NCBI RefSeq assembly: GCF_000247695.1
Contig: NW_004624843.1
Span: 4,256,152-4,320,151, forward strand
Reading direction: 5' to 3'
Origin: Heterocephalus glaber
Taxonomy: Eukaryota > Chordata > Mammalia > Rodentia > Bathyergidae
DNA: 64,000 bases
Shown: positions 22,567 through 34,562 of the stretch, piece after piece
Layout: each line of letters starts with the position of its first letter
Numbering within the stretch: the first letter of the stretch is position 1
The notes under the pieces: generated by a model
What the model was told of the DNA's origin: nothing
Databases searched by the model: none
The model's input: the letters and a program-made list of their open reading frames with translations, nothing else
Position numbers and translations under genes: made by a program

Positions 22567-25500
22567 GAGACACCACCGGCATCTTGCTCAAGGGCCGCAG
22601 GACGATCCCTGAGGGTGCTTGGTGATTTCCCAAGAGATGCTGAGGGAGGGGCAGGGCTGGGGAAGGTGCTGGCACAAAAGCCAGCCCCAAGGGACAGTTC
22701 CAGGGCTGCCCGCCAGAGCTCCCCTACTGAACTCCTGCTGAAACCCTGACTCAGACCAAGAGAAAGTTGAGGGTTCGTAGAAAAATGTCACCCATGATTG
22801 GGGACAAACCAAGTCTGCTGTCACAAAGCGCGGGTGGGGACTGCCACTGTCCCGTCCTGGGGAGCAGCCCACTGAACCGGGCCAGGTGGCACAGAGCCCC
22901 ACAAAGCCCCACTGACCTCAGGAAGGTCTCCCAGTGTCTATCTAACAAGAGCAAGGTCAGATCAGAGGCTCCGTGCCTCAGTTTCCCTAAATGGCCTCTA
23001 GGCTATTACCTGTGGACTATCCAGTGCAGCTGAGTGAGCTGGGCCATGTCACTTCTCCTCCAGGCCTGGCCACCTGCCTGGTCGGGCAGAGCCACTTCCC
23101 CTCTGTGGGACTGAACTTCCTCGGGTAAACTGAGGGGGTGGGGCCGGAGGCTCCTAAATGGCTCTGCGGCAGCCTGTGTGGCTGAGGGTACTGTTTCTGG
23201 GGGTAGAGAGGAGCTCAGCGGGGTCCCTGCCATCTGGGTGGACCCCACTGTGGGGCGTGGGGAGCACACTTCCAGCAAGAAGACCTGCACTCTGCAGTCT
23301 CTTGGAAGGGTTGCACACCTGCCCAGCCAAAAACCAAAAACTGCTCAAGTCTGCGGGCTCACAAGTGTATGTGTGTTTGTGTGTGAAGGCCTTGGAAGTC
23401 TTTGGAAGAGAAGGGAGACAGCAGCATCCCTCAGGGACAGCAAGCATCTGAGAAAGGCCAACATGAGGCCTAGCACTTCAGCAGTTTGAGATGGGGAACA
23501 GAAAGGAGGGGGTGCTGGGAAGTCCCAGAAGCCAGCCGGGGATTTGTGGGCCCTGCAGAGGTCTATGTAGATGGTCAGCAGAGATAGCCCCGGGGTCTCC
23601 CATCTCCAGGGCGGAGAGCTCTGGTGGCTCTCGGCAGGGACCCTCACAGATCCTAGGCAGCGAGGACAGTCTGGGCTGACTCAGCCTGGCAGGGGCAGTG
23701 GCCAGGCCCAGGAGGCTCTTGGGGGCCCCGCGGAGGACCCTGGCATGGGCTGTTTTTTATGAGGCACGTGTGTTGTGACTTTCAAGTGTCTACAGAAATA
23801 GAAACTACCTGAGGTGGGCCTGGCTGATGCATCTGCGTGGGTCCTCCCTGCATGAGGAGCAGCCCGAGGGTGACGGCCGGGAGCTGCCTGGCCCTCCAGA
23901 GCGCTGGCTCCCATTGTTCGGGGAAGAGGTTGACAAGACCATGACAGCTATTCTGCCTCACTGCCACGGATTCTGGTCACAGGGAACTGGTCCCGTGGGT
24001 GCCTCCAAGCCTGCTCCTTGCACCAGGACGTGACGCTCAAGCCTGGACATCAAGACAGGGCCCTGGACAGGTGGGGACCCCTGCCCCCTGCAGAAAGCAG
24101 TGTCACAGCTCAGCCCCGCTCCTCGAAGGCTTTACCCACCCAGCGCTGAGAGGCTTGGTGCACTGTCTGGCCAGCTGCCCTAAATGCAGCTCCTTCCCGT
24201 GGTCCAGGGAGTCTCAAAGACCTGAGGCCTCCAGGGTGGCCAGGCAGGGACCTGCCCGGGCACTCACCCCACAGCTTGACACTCTCCATCCAGCCCCTCC
24301 CAGCCATCCCCACCAAAACACCGGACAGTCAGATAGAAGAGACTTCTCAGAAAATTCCCCTTGGCCTCCCGGAACTGCCACCGGCTCCTGCCCATCCCAT
24401 CACCATCTAGGACAAACTAGAGGCTTTGGGAGCCCAGGCAGGCTCCTGCTGCCTTCCAGATGGGGACCCTAGCAGAGGACAAGAGCACATACCTCCAGTG
24501 TCACCAACCGGCAGCCTGGATGCTTAGGAACCAGCTCTTTCAAGAGGGCGGGGACCAAGCCCTTCTGACTGAGCTCGCCAAAGAGGGCTCCTCGACACCT
24601 GGGGACTCACCACATCCTCTCCTGACGCCAGCTCCATGGGGCCTCCAGCTGTGCAGCCCCTCCAGAGGGGAAACCTGCCCGCCTGTCCCTGCAGGGGACA
24701 AGCCAGGGAACGGTGAGTGGAGGCTCAGGGGCAGGGACCCCTCCAGCATCCCCAGGAGCACACACACACTGTGCAGGGATGTCATGCAGAAAGCTGTCCC
24801 ACGAGAGAAATCACTGGTCTTGTGTGACTCAGAATCCATCACAGTGGGGTGGGGCAGCTCAGGGACAGCACTGGGTAGGTCCATGCGGGGAGCAGGGGGC
24901 AGGTTGAGGTGAGGACAACAGCCACAACAGGAAGGGATCGGGACAGGAAGGGGGTGACAGGGTGTCTGAGCAAAGGGGTCCTGGGTCAGCTGAGGGAACC
25001 TGGTCCCGGGGACAGCCCAGCAGGCCCGCAGTGGCCTTGCCCTTGGAGAGTCTCTGCTTCTCTGACTCTCTAAGCCCACTTCCTCATCTAGAAATTGGGG
25101 TCACAAGTTCGTCCATTAACAAATGCTGGTTGGTCACCTACTCTGAAGATGGCAGTGGTCACGGCAAATGCAGCATCTGCCACAGAAACACGGAGTCGTC
25201 AGCAGGACGAGGGGGCTCAGAGCACCCACCGAGTACCTGCCCTTGGAATCCTGAGACCTCATTCGTCATCGATATGGCCTCTGCAGTAGAGAGACCCCAG
25301 GAAAAGAGCAACACTCATAACAGGTGTCAGCTAAGAGAGGAGAGAGGAGGGCAGGGGAAACTGAGGAAGGAAAGGACGATGGCTCAAGCAGACTTATGTC
25401 CCATGGTAGCTGCTTGTCTCACCCTCTGCTCCAAACCTGCAGGATCTGCCACACGGGCTTCCTCAGGCCCCAGCCTGGCATTGAGCCTGAATGGCCCCTT

Positions 25501-26477
25501 GGCAAGTCCCGAGCCCCTGTCCTGTGCCCTGATTGTCCACAAGGCATCTGGACCCTGATTGTCACCGGCAGGGATCAAAGATGCCCAGCCTCCTTGGAGG
25601 AGGTCTCACAGGTGCTGGCATGCACCACAATCCAAGACGCTGAATGCCAAGGCAGGGAGGAGTAAAACACCCAGGGGCCTGCAGCCTTCTAGAAGCCGCC
25701 ACTCCCCTCCGTTGCTCCCTGGAGATGCAACTATCAGGCCAAAGGAGGAAGTCCTTGGTGCTGAGCCTTCTATGTGTGGGCTCGCCTCCTGTTCCTGTCC
25801 TGACCTACCCTGATCACTCAGAGCCTGGCGCTCCTGCCTGCAGCCGTCAGCCTGTGGCTGTGCAAGGTCCCCATGGCGCCAGCAGTCCCTCGATTGCACA
25901 GGAGTTGGCTCTCCAAGCTGTGGCTCTGCCAGCACCGGAAGTCCACAGCATGGGGCAGGGGACCTTTCCCCGTGAAGATTCTGGAAAAGACGAACATCCA
26001 AGCTGCCCTGCTGCTGAACTCAGGGTAGGGAAGAATTCTGTGTTCCATGTTAACAGAATCGGGGAAGCCCACTGTGTCCCGGGGCTCCCCGTGCCCCCTG
26101 AACGGAGCCTCTGGACTCTTTCGACACAGCTGAGTTTGCCCCAGCCAGGTTCTCCAGGGCCCCTTGTGGCCTGGCTCTCGTGAGGACAGGGTCCTGGGCC
26201 GAGCACTCTTTGAGCTTCCTGCCTGTCCTCAGCCCCTGGCTCTCCTCCTACCTGGGCCCCGGGGGCTTCTTCTCCTCTGAGTTCTACCCCTGGCCTCCCT
26301 GTGGCTTTTTGTCCAAGCCATCTCTGTCCCCTTCTTGACAGTATTTGAGGTCACAGCTTCTAAGTTACTCCTGTTAATTTCTTGGGGACAGGAGGCACAG
26401 GTGAACAGGTGATGGGCCTTTTTGAAAGATATATTTTCTCTTTAGGTTTCCTGTTGCCTAAAGACGACTATTTTCTT
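22567..26477. other. GC-rich non-coding DNA
   Basis: Long SINE-poor span. Possible MIR scraps lie near 22965-23150 (GTGCCTCAGTTTCCCTAAAT). Overlapping chance ORFs occur, up to 198 codons at 24962-25558. None shows motifs, signal peptide plus splice context, or family resemblance. Confidence 0.45.
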
Positions 26478-26556
26478 TTTGATACCAGGGATCAAACTTG
26501 GGACTTTGAGCTTTCGAGGCAGGCGCTGGAACCACTGAGCTAAATCCCCAGCCCAA
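26478..26556 (-). mobile_element. ID-type SINE with TSD
   Basis: Reverse-complement ID flanked by AAGACGACTATTTTCTTT (about 26460) and AAGACAACTATTTTCTTT (about 26556), an 18 bp target-site duplication with one mismatch. Confidence 0.92.
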
Positions 26557-26595
26557 GACAACTATTTTCTTTCTTTTGCACTTGGGCTGTTAATG

Positions 26596-26690
26596 TTTTT
26601 TTTTTTTTAATTTGGTGCTTGGAACTGGACCCAGAGCCTTGCATATGCTAGGCAAGCAGTCTACAGCTGAGCTACATCCCTGCCCTAAAT
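26596..26690 (-). mobile_element. Older ID-type SINE
   Basis: T run, then TTGGTGCTTGGAACTGGACC, GCATATGCTAGGCAAGCAG and TGAGCTACATCCCTGCCC. This is the ancestral rodent ID arrangement and is more diverged. Confidence 0.75.
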
Positions 26691-27208
26691 TTCTACTTAG
26701 TTATTGCTAGTGCTTTCATCCCAGCCAGTCTTCCCCTGCATATTTACATTTTTATCTTCCTTTGGCTTCAGGGAAACTCTTAATTCTGGCAGAATGAGCT
26801 GTCCTTTTGTTCCCCAGAATCACTGCGGTAACTGTCAAAGGAGGACATCTTCGGGCCTCCACACTTAGGGTAATTATGGTACTTCCTTCCTTCCTGGAAA
26901 TCATTGATTGGATTTTGATGGTTATTTTAACCATGCAGTGGAGGCTAAAGATTCTGCACCGGTATAGAGCCCCCAGAGCCCCCAGCTCTGCTCCCCAGTG
27001 TTATCAGTCTCCTCCTGGTCACACCCCACTCCCACACAGAGCTCAGTCTTCATCTCCACCCTGGCCATCCTGACTGTTCAAGGGCTTGTCATTAATGAGT
27101 ATGGGGACACTCTCTGTGACTTGCATGGTGCATCCTAAGGCTTAGTGGGCAAAGACTTTCCAAATAAAAGCACTTCCTCCTTCACGCCAGCCGGGAGGTG
27201 CACACTGT

Positions 27209-27477
27209 AATGGCCTCCACGAGGAAACTGAGACACAGAGGACTCCTGTAATGTGCCCGGATGTGCACCACACTCACAGCTCCTAGGTGGGTTTCAGACC
27301 CGGCTCGGATGGCAGTGTAGACTTGCATCTGTTGCCTGGTGCTGAGCACACACCTGCACCTCCTCACTGCATCCTCACCATGCCACCCAATGAGGTAAGG
27401 CCATGAGCACCCCCATTTACAGGTGTGAAAACAAATGCAGTCATTGAAAGGCTCAACAACTTGCCTGAGGTGCTGGC
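27209..27477 (+). mobile_element. MIR SINE relics
   Basis: Two MIR-like cores are visible: GAGGAAACTGAGACACAGAG near 27219, and CCCCATTTACAGGTGTGAAA with GGCTCAACAACTTGCCTGAG near 27412. Boundaries are approximate. Confidence 0.6.
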
Positions 27478-27493
27478 TTAGAAGCGAAGCATG

Positions 27494-27523
27494 GTGCTTG
27501 CTTAGGCAGCACATATACTAAAA
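27494..27523 (+). pseudogene. Truncated U6 snRNA retropseudogene (5' 30 nt) with perfect TSD
   Basis: Matches U6 nucleotides 1-30 (GTGCTYGCTTNGGCAGCAC then ATATACTAAAA) with two substitutions, and stops exactly at the AAAA of U6. The 17-mer ttagaagcgaagcatgg occurs at 27478-27494 and again at 27524-27540, so the insert is a retroposed RNA fragment. The target TTAGAA fits L1 endonuclease preference. Too short to be functional. Confidence 0.9.
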
Positions 27524-27554
27524 TTAGAAGCGAAGCATGGACTTCGAATGCACC

Positions 27555-27925
27555 CAAAGGCCTCAAGATTCGATGACAGAGACATCTGCAGTTCTAAGTC
27601 ATGGAAGTGGATGCATGGATGAGAAAATGTGGTTCCCACACACAGTGGAAACCCACTTGACCTTAAGGAAGAGCGAAGTCCTAGCACTGCGACAACATGG
27701 GTGGAAGTGGAAGCTGGCGGTTAAGTGGAACAGCCATGCCCAGAGAGACAAATACCACAGGACCTCACCCTTCGTGGAATCTAAAATGAGGTTCCTGGGT
27801 CTGGGAGGGAGAGGGGGAGGGGGGCAGGGAAAGGTTGGTCAATGTCTAAAAGTTGCAGTTAGCTAAGAGGAGTGCGTGCTGGTGCTGGGCCGCACAGTAG
27901 GGTGACTGGATCAATAAAAAAGGAC
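27555..27925 (+). mobile_element. L1 LINE 3' end fragment
   Basis: Recognisable L1 3' region in order: GGATGAGAAAATGTGGTTCC, ACAACATGGGTGGAAGTGG, CAGAGAGACAAATACCACAG, GTGGAATCTAAAATGAG and CACAGTAGGGTGACTGGATC. It ends near ATCAATAAAAAAGG. Plus orientation. Confidence 0.75.
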
Positions 27926-27939
27926 TCATTTCTTTTTGG

Positions 27940-28015
27940 GGGTGGGGTGGGAGTGGAACCCAGGGCCTGGCATACTCTAGGCAAGCACTCTACCACTGAG
28001 CGACATCCTTATCCT
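27940..28015 (-). mobile_element. Old ID-type SINE
   Basis: GTGGAACCCAGGGCCTGGC, ACTCTAGGCAAGCACTCTAC and CACTGAGCGACATCC are a diverged reverse-complement ID. Confidence 0.75.
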
Positions 28016-29016
28016 CAGTGAATATCTCAAAACAGCCAGAAGAGAGAATTTTTGAATGTTTCACCATGAAGAATCAGTATTTGAAGCGGTGGATGTGCTC
28101 ATCCTCCTGATTTGACCTGTGCATTGAAACTTCACATTGAACCTCATGATTTGTACAATTATTTATTTCGTGTCCATTTTTTAAAAATGAAAGAAGCTCC
28201 CGTCTTCCTCCCTCCAGGCACAGGTGGAGCCCCTTGGCCTGCACCCTCCACGCTGCCCAGCTCAGACCACCCTTCCTCTGAACTCTCAGGCCACCTAGAC
28301 AAAGACAGCCATTCCGGACCATGGTGGTTTGGGGTGGGGACACCCCTTTCTCTGTGTCCTCCTGAGTGCCTGCCCTTTGAAGCCCGCTTGCCACAGTACA
28401 CCCACGTCTTCCCAGAGGCGGGAACCTGTACCTTCTGGGTATCGCTGCTGCGTAGGGGTGGCCTGGGCCAGAGGAAATATGAGAAGATGTTGCAAGACTA
28501 CAGATGGCTTCGTTTGAAGGTAGAAAATGGCTCCCGAAATGGATGGATATCATCTATAACCTAAGGTGACCGGAAGTCTTCCTTTCCCTATTACATAATG
28601 TCCAAATTGCAGAGATTCTGTGAAAGTACATTAAATTCTGTTGCATAATGGGAATAATGGGGTATGGAGGCAGAGCTATTACAGAAGGGAGAGTTTTCAA
28701 TGTTCATAAGAGCAATTGGATCCATACTTCCAAACGAAAAGAACCTGGATATGCATATTTATAAGATGAAGCCCTGGAGGCCTCTTGATTACCCCAGTGC
28801 TCCAGATGAAGGAGGTGTGAATGACAAGGAGAATTGGGACCCTCTGGCTGCCAGCCACTCCTCCTGCTGCGGAACCCCCCCCCCCATTGTGCTGGTCCAG
28901 ACTCTCCCCCCACTCCCCTAAGGTCCCCTCCTGGCCTCCCAGGGCCACAAAGCACAGCCAGTTCCCGACCAGACTCTGCTGACTCCAACAGCACCTCCAA
29001 GGCTTCAGTTTTTTGT
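28016..29016. other. Non-coding, nothing recognised
   Basis: No gene recognised. A C run (13 C) sits near 28876. Overlapping chance frames are seen on both strands. Confidence 0.45.
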
Positions 29017-29543
29017 GAAGTCACAAGGATAAGTTGGAAGGGACCAGGACTGGGACACACTCAGGTGTCAGAACCCTGGGGTCCTGCTCCCACCTGACAC
29101 TGGCAACTATGAAGCAGAAGCAGGTCTGCTCCATCCAGCTGCCCCAGCCCCCCCCCTTCTATGCCCTCCCCCTGCCTTCTGCAACCCATCCTGGCCCTCA
29201 CTTGCAGGTCTCCCCTGACAGGCTCCTGTCTCCTGCCCGCTGCCTCCTCCTCCTCCTGCAGGCCCTGCCCTCCCTCTGACTCCTCTGCTCTCCCCTCTTC
29301 CTCTGCCCTCCACCTCCCTCTGGGCTCCTCTGCCCTCCACCCCTGCAGACTCCTCAGCTACTCCTACCCCTCCTCCTCCTGCCACCCCTGCCCTGGGGCT
29401 TCCTGCCATTGCCCAGGCCCGGGTCCCTGCCAGGGCCACCCAGACCTCTGGGAGCTTGGGAGTCAGGAGCCTGCTGGGCACAGGGGACGGCACGTGGTGG
29501 GCAGTCTGGCAGGTCTCCAGGTGCCCCTGGAAGCCCCCTCCCT
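29017..29543 (+). repeat. Left arm of a ~0.5 kb inverted duplication
   Basis: This segment reappears as its reverse complement at 35603-36108 with only scattered substitutions and a small indel near 29470-29485. It is pyrimidine-rich, with CTCCTCCTCCTCCTGCAGG and repeated TCTGCCCTCCAC units. Because the complement strand lacks stops, it gives a Gly/Arg-rich 163-codon frame at 29107-29598 (minus) that shares its sequence with a frame in the other arm. I do not recognise that frame as a protein. Confidence 0.9.
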
Positions 29544-30430
29544 CCAGCAAAGTAGCAGTATCCACCTGCTCCCCGAAACTGGCCTCCCCAGGAGACAAAG
29601 ATGGGGGTCCCTTTGCATATCAGAGACCAGGGGAAGCCCCACCATGGGGCACTGGACGTGGAGACCAGGGACTGTGTCCCTTAAGGGAGCAGGTCCCAGG
29701 CCCTGCCCTCCAGAACTTGGCCTCCAGAGTCTGGGCTGGGTTTCCGAGGTTACATCTGAGCCACTTCAAAGCTTCCTGCAACCCCCGAAGTTCGGAGTCA
29801 GGCTTGGTCATTCCACCTGGCCACCTCTCGTCCCTCCGGCCCGTACCGACATGGGGTCAGACCACTGTCCCTGCCCACCTTATCGGCTTTGGTGCTGGCA
29901 AACTGGGCTGGCACCACGGGCCGCCGGCCTTGGTGTAGAGGCTCACTGTTTCTGGGCCCCTCGATGCCCTGGCTGTTTCTCCACCTGCACCCTAACACAC
30001 AAAAGGCCAACTGCCTCCCTCCTCTGTGACAGCCAGGTGACTTCCAGGACAGCCTGGGCTCTGGAATCACAAATCCTCAGAGTACAAAGGTCAACTTCCC
30101 ACACTCCTCTCACAGAAACTACTGGAAAGGGCCCAAATTCTATGTCAGTGGGTCATGGGTTCCTGGCCACTCTCTGGCCCCAACCCAAACCCCAGCTTTC
30201 CCTGACCCTTGGGGACACAGCCCCAGAGGCCAAATGTGAGGCGGCCAGGGTGAGTGACAGAGCCCGGACAGGGACACCAGCACTTCGAAGGAGCCTAGCC
30301 ACCATCTTAGAGGAATGTAGGTTTCATTTTACCTAGGGCACAGAGGACACGTCAGCAGGTTGCAGAGGAATCAGCAAGCCACAGGCCCGCCGTTTCTCTG
30401 ACCCACCCCCTCAAAAGCCCGCCCAGAAAT
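29544..30430. other. Spacer of the inverted duplication, non-coding
   Basis: GC-rich. The long plus-strand frame 29161-30336 (391 codons) starts inside the left arm and has no recognised domain. I treat it as compositional. Confidence 0.45.
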
Positions 30431-30431
30431 G

Positions 30432-30441
30432 CTATAAAAAG
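30432..30441 (+). promoter_or_regulatory. TATA-like core promoter candidate
   Basis: GCTATAAAAAGCC is a near-consensus TATA box preceded by a GC-rich stretch (CCCGCCCAG). A possible start site lies about 30 bp downstream around GAGAGACACC. The arrangement resembles the core of a retroviral LTR as much as a host promoter. No downstream gene is recognised. Confidence 0.25.
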
Positions 30442-31168
30442 CCTCTTCGCCTGTGAGAGACACCTCGTTCTGCTCACACAGGGAGGTCCCTCTCAGGTTT
30501 AGCACCAAACCTGCTTGGACGCTTGAGTTCCCATCCTTTCTTTCCTCTTCAGTGAGTCCACGCTGAAAGCCCCAACCTGCTGCTCTGGATACCAAGGGAA
30601 AGGTAGACAAAGGCCCGACAAGCCAGGGAAAAGCCAGCCTCTGGAAGCAAGGTGGTCAGCAAGATCCAGGGCCCCGGCCCGGATCCCACCACACACAGGT
30701 TTGAGGTCACTTCCCAGCCTGCACTCGGGAAGGCTCAGCGTCAGGGCTCCTCCGTGTGGCCCCCATTTGCTACCTGGGATGAAGCCAGGGTGACCATTTG
30801 TTCAGGTCAGTCCAGGACTGAGAGGACTCCTAGGGAGACGCAGGACGTGCAGTGTTAAATCAGGACAGTCCCTGCCAAGCATGGAGGGAGCTTGTGGGTC
30901 TGTAGGAAATTACTTGTAGCGTAGGAAAGCAATCAAGGAGCAAACTCTGGAAAAGAGCAACATTAACATGGCTGGCAGAGACTGGAGTCCAGAAGACTGA
31001 AGAGTTGGTGAGAGGTAGAAGAACTGCAAGCAACTCGAGCCCAAGGGAGAGTCCGGACAAGCCAGAGGGAGACTCGGGAGACCTGAAGGTGATCCATGGC
31101 CAGTCCTGGATCTTGAGGGGGACACGGGAACCAAACTGAGGGGTGGCAGCATGGTCTGCAGACAGTCT

Positions 31169-31252
31169 ACCTTTAGGAGCTGGCCAATGGTGACCAAGGA
31201 GAGCAGCAGATACCACATGGATTTCATCCCTCGGAAGTCAGCTGCCTGTAAG
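31169..31252 (-). CDS. Candidate signal-peptide exon (unrecognised, low confidence)
   Basis: A minus-strand ATG at 31227 begins MKSMWYLLLSLVTIGQLLK, a textbook signal-peptide shape with a basic start and a hydrophobic core. The frame stays open for 105 codons to 30910. Upstream sequence AATCCTTACAG just before 31250 could be a splice acceptor. A weak donor AAG-GTAGAC follows LLK at about 31170. The residues after LLK look compositional, so if real this is probably only a first coding exon. I do not recognise the gene. It may be chance. Confidence 0.2.
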
Positions 31253-32610
31253 GATTCTCAGTCGGAGATGATCCCAGAGATAAACCTCTGGAGGGCAGTC
31301 ATAGTGCAGAAATGAATTACTGGAATCTCATTTGGTCATCAGTCAGGTCACCAAAGGCTGATGAAGCTGTTAGATTGGAACCCAAGCAGAAAGAACTTAA
31401 TATTCATGACGCTGTTTCCTGTGCTTATACGTAGAGGGGATTGGTGAGGACTCTTTCAGTCCAACTTGAGCCAGATTTCCTATGCCAAGTGTCATTTCCC
31501 TACTTAGTTTTCTTTTTGCATTCCTAGTCATATCTGCATTAACAAATTTTAAGACACAATTAGTTTCCTTGCATAAGATGTTCCTGATTTTAAATTGGGC
31601 TTTTGGGGTGGAAACATTAAATTAGAATGCATTCTATGATAAAATGTAATTACTGTATTTGTTTTTTGTGGAGTCTGGATAAAAATGTCACCACTGAAAA
31701 GTGTCCTGCCCCAGTTCATTCAAAAAGACCCCACGTGACAAAGCCTTTGTCTCATTTAGAAGAAGAAACACTAATTCAAATTTCTTGAATTCTGTCAACT
31801 ATGAAAATAGATGCAGTCAGGACTGCCAAATAAAAGAGAAAATTCACTCAGTAAGATTTTAAAATTTGGTTAGACTCACTCTCATATTAAGAATTGGAAT
31901 TTTTGTCAAATGTCACATAAAAAGATGCTGGCGGGGAAGGACCTTCCTCAACTGCTGATTGAGGAACTGAAGCTGGTAGGGTGAGCTTTGTGCGGAATCA
32001 ATTTTCTTTAAAGGTCATACAATGCCTGTTACTCCTAAACTATGTAAGAAGTACAAAGTTCTCTTTCTGTAAGGAGATGACCACAAAAAGTTGAGCTAGC
32101 CGTGCATAACCTGGTCTTTTACCTTGTTTTCCTGTGAAATGTCTTTAACAAATATTTTATTGCTTTGAGGAATATTGCTGTTTCCCAACAGCTTTGTACT
32201 TGAAGGACAGGAAAGGGTACCTCAGCTGGGGCTGAGGAGGGTGCATTCAGAGAATAAATGAAGACGCCAGGTGCTCATTTGGAAAGTTCTGGAAGATATG
32301 AGATGCTCTCCGGAGCACCAAGCACCCATCCTGGTGCTTCTCGTCCATTCCCTGTGGGCGTTTGAAGGATGCCATTTGAGATGGGAGAAAAGCTCTCCAT
32401 ACAGTAATTTGTTCATGAAAACCTTGATTCCAGCTCTGTCTTGTTGGAGTCTTTGTAAACAACCCCCAGAAGCCTGGCACATCCTTCAGAGCCTTTCCAC
32501 ATTGCCCCCATGTAGCACTTTCAGAAAAGTCAACTACAGCTTGGCTCTGCCAGCTCCCCTGGAGGTGGCAGGGTAGGGTAGCATGGAAGGCTCCACTAAG
32601 AGTTTTACCA
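31253..32610. other. Non-coding, nothing recognised
   Basis: AT-rich between about 31400 and 32200. No repeat family recognised with confidence. Confidence 0.45.
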
Positions 32611-32795
32611 GACACAGTGCCACACACCTGTAATTCTAGCTACTCTGGACGCTGAGGCAGGAGGGTAGAAAGTTTGAGACCAGCCTGGGAAATTTAGACA
32701 GCTGCTCTGTCTCAAAATTTAAGGGAAGGGGTGCAGTGCTGGAGACGTAGCTCAGTAGTAGACCACCCCTGGATTTGATGCCCTGTACCAGAATA
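32611..32795 (+). mobile_element. Old B1 plus ID pair
   Basis: B1 core (CCACACACCTGTAATTCTAG, CTGAGGCAGGAGGGTAGAAA, TGTCTCAAAATTTAAGG), then a decayed ID (CTGGAGACGTAGCTCAGTAG, GATTTGATGCCCTGTACCAG) in the same orientation. Confidence 0.75.
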
Positions 32796-33403
32796 AAAGA
32801 TGGCAAGTTTTCAAGATGGCGACCAATGGGCCTGAACAGCTGACAATGAGCACTCCCAGCAACCTCCCCCAGACTTCTCCGTTGTCCCCATAGCTCTGGG
32901 ACCTGGGCCAAGCCTCGGAGAACCCAGGACTTACCCTTATCCCCAGGAGGGTTGGGGGGCCCCTGAGAGGCAGAGATCCTTTCCAGCAGCTCCAGGAGCG
33001 GGGTCACTAACTTCCTCTCTGGGTAGACATGGCACAGTCCTGCCTCAGTCGACTCTGAGGTGCTGGCCGCAGGGAAGGAGGGAGAAGCTACGGGTCACAG
33101 AGAGAAGAGAGGGCCCTCAGGAGTGGGGCAAGTTGGAGGCAGGGCATAAGGAGCCCCGATGTTTCCCAGGGCAGTGTCCAAATCATCAAAAGGTGAAGGT
33201 GGCCTGGGGTGTTCTCACAGAGCTGGTCCACTCTGCTGCCCCGGGATGGTCCCATGGGCTGCCCGATTCGCTGGCCACAGGCTCCTCTGACTCATACAGA
33301 ATCTTTGAGAACCCACGAGCAGGCAGCCGGTGGAACCTGCAACCCCAGGTACAGGTGTCCACAGATCTATAGCAGCAATGGGGCCGAATATGTGGGTTTT
33401 TTG
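32796..33403. other. Non-coding, nothing recognised
   Basis: No gene or repeat recognised. Confidence 0.45.
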
Positions 33404-33488
33404 TTTTGCTTTGTTGGTACCGGGAATTGAACTCAGGTCCTCATACTTGCAAAGCAAGCAGCGAAACCACTGAGCTAAATCCCCAGCC
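33404..33488 (-). mobile_element. ID-type SINE with TSD
   Basis: Reverse-complement ID (GGTACCGGGAATTGAACTC, CTGAGCTAAATCCCCAGCC) flanked on both sides by AATATGTGGGTTT, a 13 bp target-site duplication. Confidence 0.92.
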
Positions 33489-34562
33489 CAAATATGTGGG
33501 TTTATCCGGGGGAGAAGGGGAGAAGCCAGGTGCAGAGCAGCGCACGGTGCAAAGGGAGGAAGGAGGAGCCCGTGTGTGCAGGTGAGGGGGGAGTGTGCAA
33601 GGTGAATAGGCCACCCAGGGCCTGGGCACTGGGTCAGAGGAGGGCGGACAGCCAGCGCCACAATCCCTTCCCAGGCAGCAGCTCCTGGGCTGGATCAGGC
33701 CTAAAGTGAGGTCAGACCTCAGGCTTGGGAGACACACACAAAGCCATGGCCAGCAGGCGCAGGGCCGCAGTGTCCCATCAGGCTCCAGAGATAGCCTGTT
33801 CTCCCGCAGCTGACAGCACCCTCTGGACCCTGCAATCTGGGGCCCCAAAAGTGGGTGCAAATGGCCTGGGGCAGACGCAGCCACCCAGACCCAGTTCTTG
33901 CTCACTTTGTCTCCTGCCTGGGCCAGTGCCCAGGGCCAGAGGAAGGGAAAGAGAAAGAGGGCACCTGTGCAGCGGGGCCTCATTGGCAGCAGGACAGGTC
34001 CTTACACCCCACCCACCTCCTGCCTGGCACTCACTCTTAGCAACAAAATTCAGACTCCAGGTTGGGGATTCCAGACCAGCTTCATTCACTTCTGAGTCAT
34101 CGGCAAACTGACCATCCATGGGAGCGATCCAGGCTCCCCGACACAAATGCCGTGGATCTTGGAGCAGCACCAGACAGAGACCTTGTCCACATTCCTGCTC
34201 GGGCTGTGTTGAGCCACGGAAATGGGCCTGAGCGCAGCATCTGACCCTGGACTGGGGCAGCATCACCAGGACGGCAGCCTGGATCACATGTGTGTCCCTG
34301 GCTGCCTCTGCATGGCAGCCGTTTCTCGTGGGAACACAGGGCCCTCGTTCCTCATAGGTCCCTGACCGTGGCTGGGGAAGCTCAGGGACAAATGTGGGGG
34401 CAGTGTCCCCTCTGGCTCTGAGTCACAAGCAGCTGCCTCCCCCGTCTTTCAGGTCTCAGGTTGAATGTCACATCCCCAGGGACGCCTCCCTGACCCCCAA
34501 CCTGAGCCAGGGGGCTCTGTTACCAGTTTATGCCTCTATCTTCCTACAAAAGTTGTGGTATT
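33489..34562. other. Non-coding, nothing recognised
   Basis: GC-rich with overlapping chance ORFs. No recognised domain. Confidence 0.45.

Noticed and set aside
24670..24720. Micro-exon between CCCTGCAG and a GTGAGT donor
   Set aside because: Only 18 nt, no conserved frame or neighbouring exons. Such splice-like motifs are expected by chance in GC-rich DNA.
29161..30336. 391-codon plus-strand ORF
   Set aside because: Cys/Ser/Pro-rich, begins inside the pyrimidine-rich inverted-repeat arm, has no domain, and is overlapped by other open frames. Compositional.
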